From an uncultured Pseudodesulfovibrio sp. (GTDB taxonomy: Bacteria; Desulfobacterota; Desulfovibrionia; Desulfovibrionales; Desulfovibrionaceae), in NCBI GenBank assembly GCA_947259235.1, contig CAMYLL010000142.1:1-6856 (forward strand): a stretch of 6,856 nt of DNA, given 5' to 3'. The position numbers and the translations under genes are program-made. This document shows positions 5,844 to 6,856 of this stretch, piece after piece. Numbering within the stretch: the first letter of the stretch is position 1; each line of letters starts with the position of its first letter. The notes beneath the pieces were generated by a model, which made no database searches, was not told the DNA's origin, and worked only from the letters and a program-made list of their open reading frames with translations.

Positions 5844-6848
5844 TCAAAACACCGGAGCGGCGTCTTCACCGGCTCCGTCCCGCAGCTCTTCGTGCGGGGC
5901 GATCCGTTGGAAATGGTTTTCGATGACGTTGGGGTTGCCGCCCGAGCGGCAGAGCTGGAAGTAGGCGCAGGGCCTTCCGTACTGGAAGCAGTAGCTGGTG
6001 TTGCGGTAGAAGGTGTTGCGCCGACGGGCGTCGAGCATGGCCTTGGAGAGTTCCCACAGCTCCGCCCGCAGTTCCTCGAACTGGTCGCGGGAGATGTAGA
6101 GCACCTCGCGGTGGAACATGCCCGGCTCGAGGTACTTCTCCTGGAGCCGCTGCTGGAAGGTTTCGTCGTCCTCCGGCAGCTTGCGCTTGGCGCTGCTCTT
6201 GCCGGTTTTCGACTTGGCGATCAGTTCGTCTCGGCGGGCTTCGTATTCAGCTTCGGTTTCACCCTTGCCCTGGCGCAGCCGGGCTTTGACCAGGACGTTG
6301 TAGATGATGCCGCTGACCGTGATGCCGAGGGTCTGCTCCAGGTACCAGGCGTAGAGGATGATCTGGAAATCGGTCCACAGCCGCTCCAGGTAACTGGCAT
6401 CGATCTGCGAGGCGGTTTTGTGTTCCAGCAAGAAGTACTGGCCATCTTGACGGACGATGCCGTCCACCTTCCCGGCGAGAATGAAACTGCGCGAGGTCGC
6501 GCCGGTCGCCGGGTTGACGATGGGACCTTCGAAAGTCTTTTCGAGCGCGACGACCTCGAACTCTTCGGCCGGGTAGTGTTCCGCATAAGCGCTCATCATG
6601 GCCCGGGCGAGATGCCAGTCGGCCTGTTGATGATCGTCCTGAGCCCGGTTCGGATAGGTCCGGTCGATGTGGTCGAGGACCTTGGCCAGATCCCGCTCGC
6701 CGTGCCAGCACTCCAGGCAATCGTGAATGACCGAGCCGAAGGCCAGATTGGGGTCGCGCTCGAGCGGCACCAGCTCATCGATGTAGCGCCATTTGCAGGC
6801 CATGCGGCAGTTGCGGAACAGCCGCCACATGGAATAGGTGGTGGTCAT
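5844..6848 (-). CDS. PD-(D/E)XK exonuclease, RecB/Cas4/AddB-like, with probable Fe-S cluster
   Basis: The 334-residue protein shows the RecB-type nuclease motifs in order: GSVIHDCLE with His42 (38-46), GKVDG with Asp129 (126-130), LLEHKTA with Glu142 and Lys144 (140-146), and the QxxxY motif Gln162-Tyr166 (DFQIILYAWYLEQ). Asp129, Glu142 and Lys144 form the metal-dependent active site. An N-terminal Cys (Cys14 or Cys18, NCRMACKWRY) and three near the C-terminus (Cys287, Cys294, Cys300) match the one-plus-three Cys layout that holds a 4Fe-4S cluster in Cas4 and AddB. A charged Glu/Arg/Lys-rich segment at about 195-240 separates core and Cys cluster, and the last 20 residues are acidic. Probable role: resecting double-strand ends to give single strands for the downstream ATPase and SSB-like protein. 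It is the first gene of the cluster in the window. ATG 6848 lies 8 bp from the right edge and no Shine-Dalgarno is visible in those bases, so an earlier start cannot be excluded. Exonuclease polarity cannot be read from sequence. Confidence 0.92.
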   Translation of the reverse strand: MTTTYSMWRLFRNCRMACKWRYIDELVPLERDPNLAFGSVIHDCLECWHGERDLAKVLDHIDRTYPNRAQDDHQQADWHLARAMMSAYAEHYPAEEFEVVALEKTFEGPIVNPATGATSRSFILAGKVDGIVRQDGQYFLLEHKTASQIDASYLERLWTDFQIILYAWYLEQTLGITVSGIIYNVLVKARLRQGKGETEAEYEARRDELIAKSKTGKSSAKRKLPEDDETFQQRLQEKYLEPGMFHREVLYISRDQFEELRAELWELSKAMLDARRRNTFYRNTSYCFQYGRPCAYFQLCRSGGNPNVIENHFQRIAPHEELRDGAGEDAAPVF

Positions 6849-6856
6849 CAGCTCGC

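Noticed and set aside
4705..5964. A 419-codon plus-strand ORF across the DUF669 and ATPase genes
   Set aside because: Both minus-strand genes share one codon register here and the ORF lies in the matching antisense frame. It crosses gene boundaries and has no domain of its own.
5844..6848. Reading the Cas4-like nuclease as part of a CRISPR-Cas system
   Set aside because: No cas1, cas2 or effector gene and no repeat-spacer array are present; the neighbours are phage-type recombination genes.

Overview
This window is a single, tightly packed, leftward (minus-strand) gene cluster for DNA recombination and replication of the kind carried by tailed phages, prophages and related mobile elements. 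The DNA is visibly GC-rich (judged by eye, not computed). Leu TTA/CTA and Ser TCA codons are scarce, and clear GGAG/GGAGG Shine-Dalgarno sites precede several genes. This fits a GC-rich Gram-negative host, probably a proteobacterium, but no host marker, integrase, structural phage gene or attachment site is present, so phage, prophage, plasmid or integrative element cannot be told apart here.

In transcription order (right to left) the genes are: (1) 6848-5844, a PD-(D/E)XK exonuclease of the RecB/Cas4/AddB type with a Cys set suggesting a 4Fe-4S cluster; (2) 5817-5047, a RecA-like P-loop ATPase of the phage Sak4/AAA_24 type; (3) 5034-4561, a DUF669 protein ending in an SSB-like acidic tip; (4) 4561-4079, a stand-alone ERCC4 (XPF/Mus81-type) nuclease; (5) 4127-1899, a RecD2-like SF1B helicase; (6) 1902 to beyond position 1, a CHC2 zinc-finger/TOPRIM DNA primase whose C-terminus runs off the left edge.

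The genes are linked by overlaps (TGATG between 3 and 4, 49 bp between 4 and 5, ATGA between 5 and 6) or by gaps of 12 to 26 bp, so the window is almost certainly one operon. No promoter or terminator is visible, and both ends of the operon lie outside. No RNA gene, IS, CRISPR array or long repeat was seen.

Working model (inference): the nuclease resects DNA ends, the DUF669 protein coats the single strands, and the Sak4-like ATPase pairs them. The ERCC4 nuclease and RecD2 helicase process branched intermediates, and the primase starts synthesis. This would be a functional counterpart of the lambda Red or RecET modules joined to a replication module. The least described points are the SSB-like tail on the DUF669 protein, the stand-alone ERCC4 nuclease overlapping a RecD2 helicase, and the unidentified C-terminal domain of the primase. 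The very long plus-strand ORFs opposite these genes are explained as codon-usage shadows.
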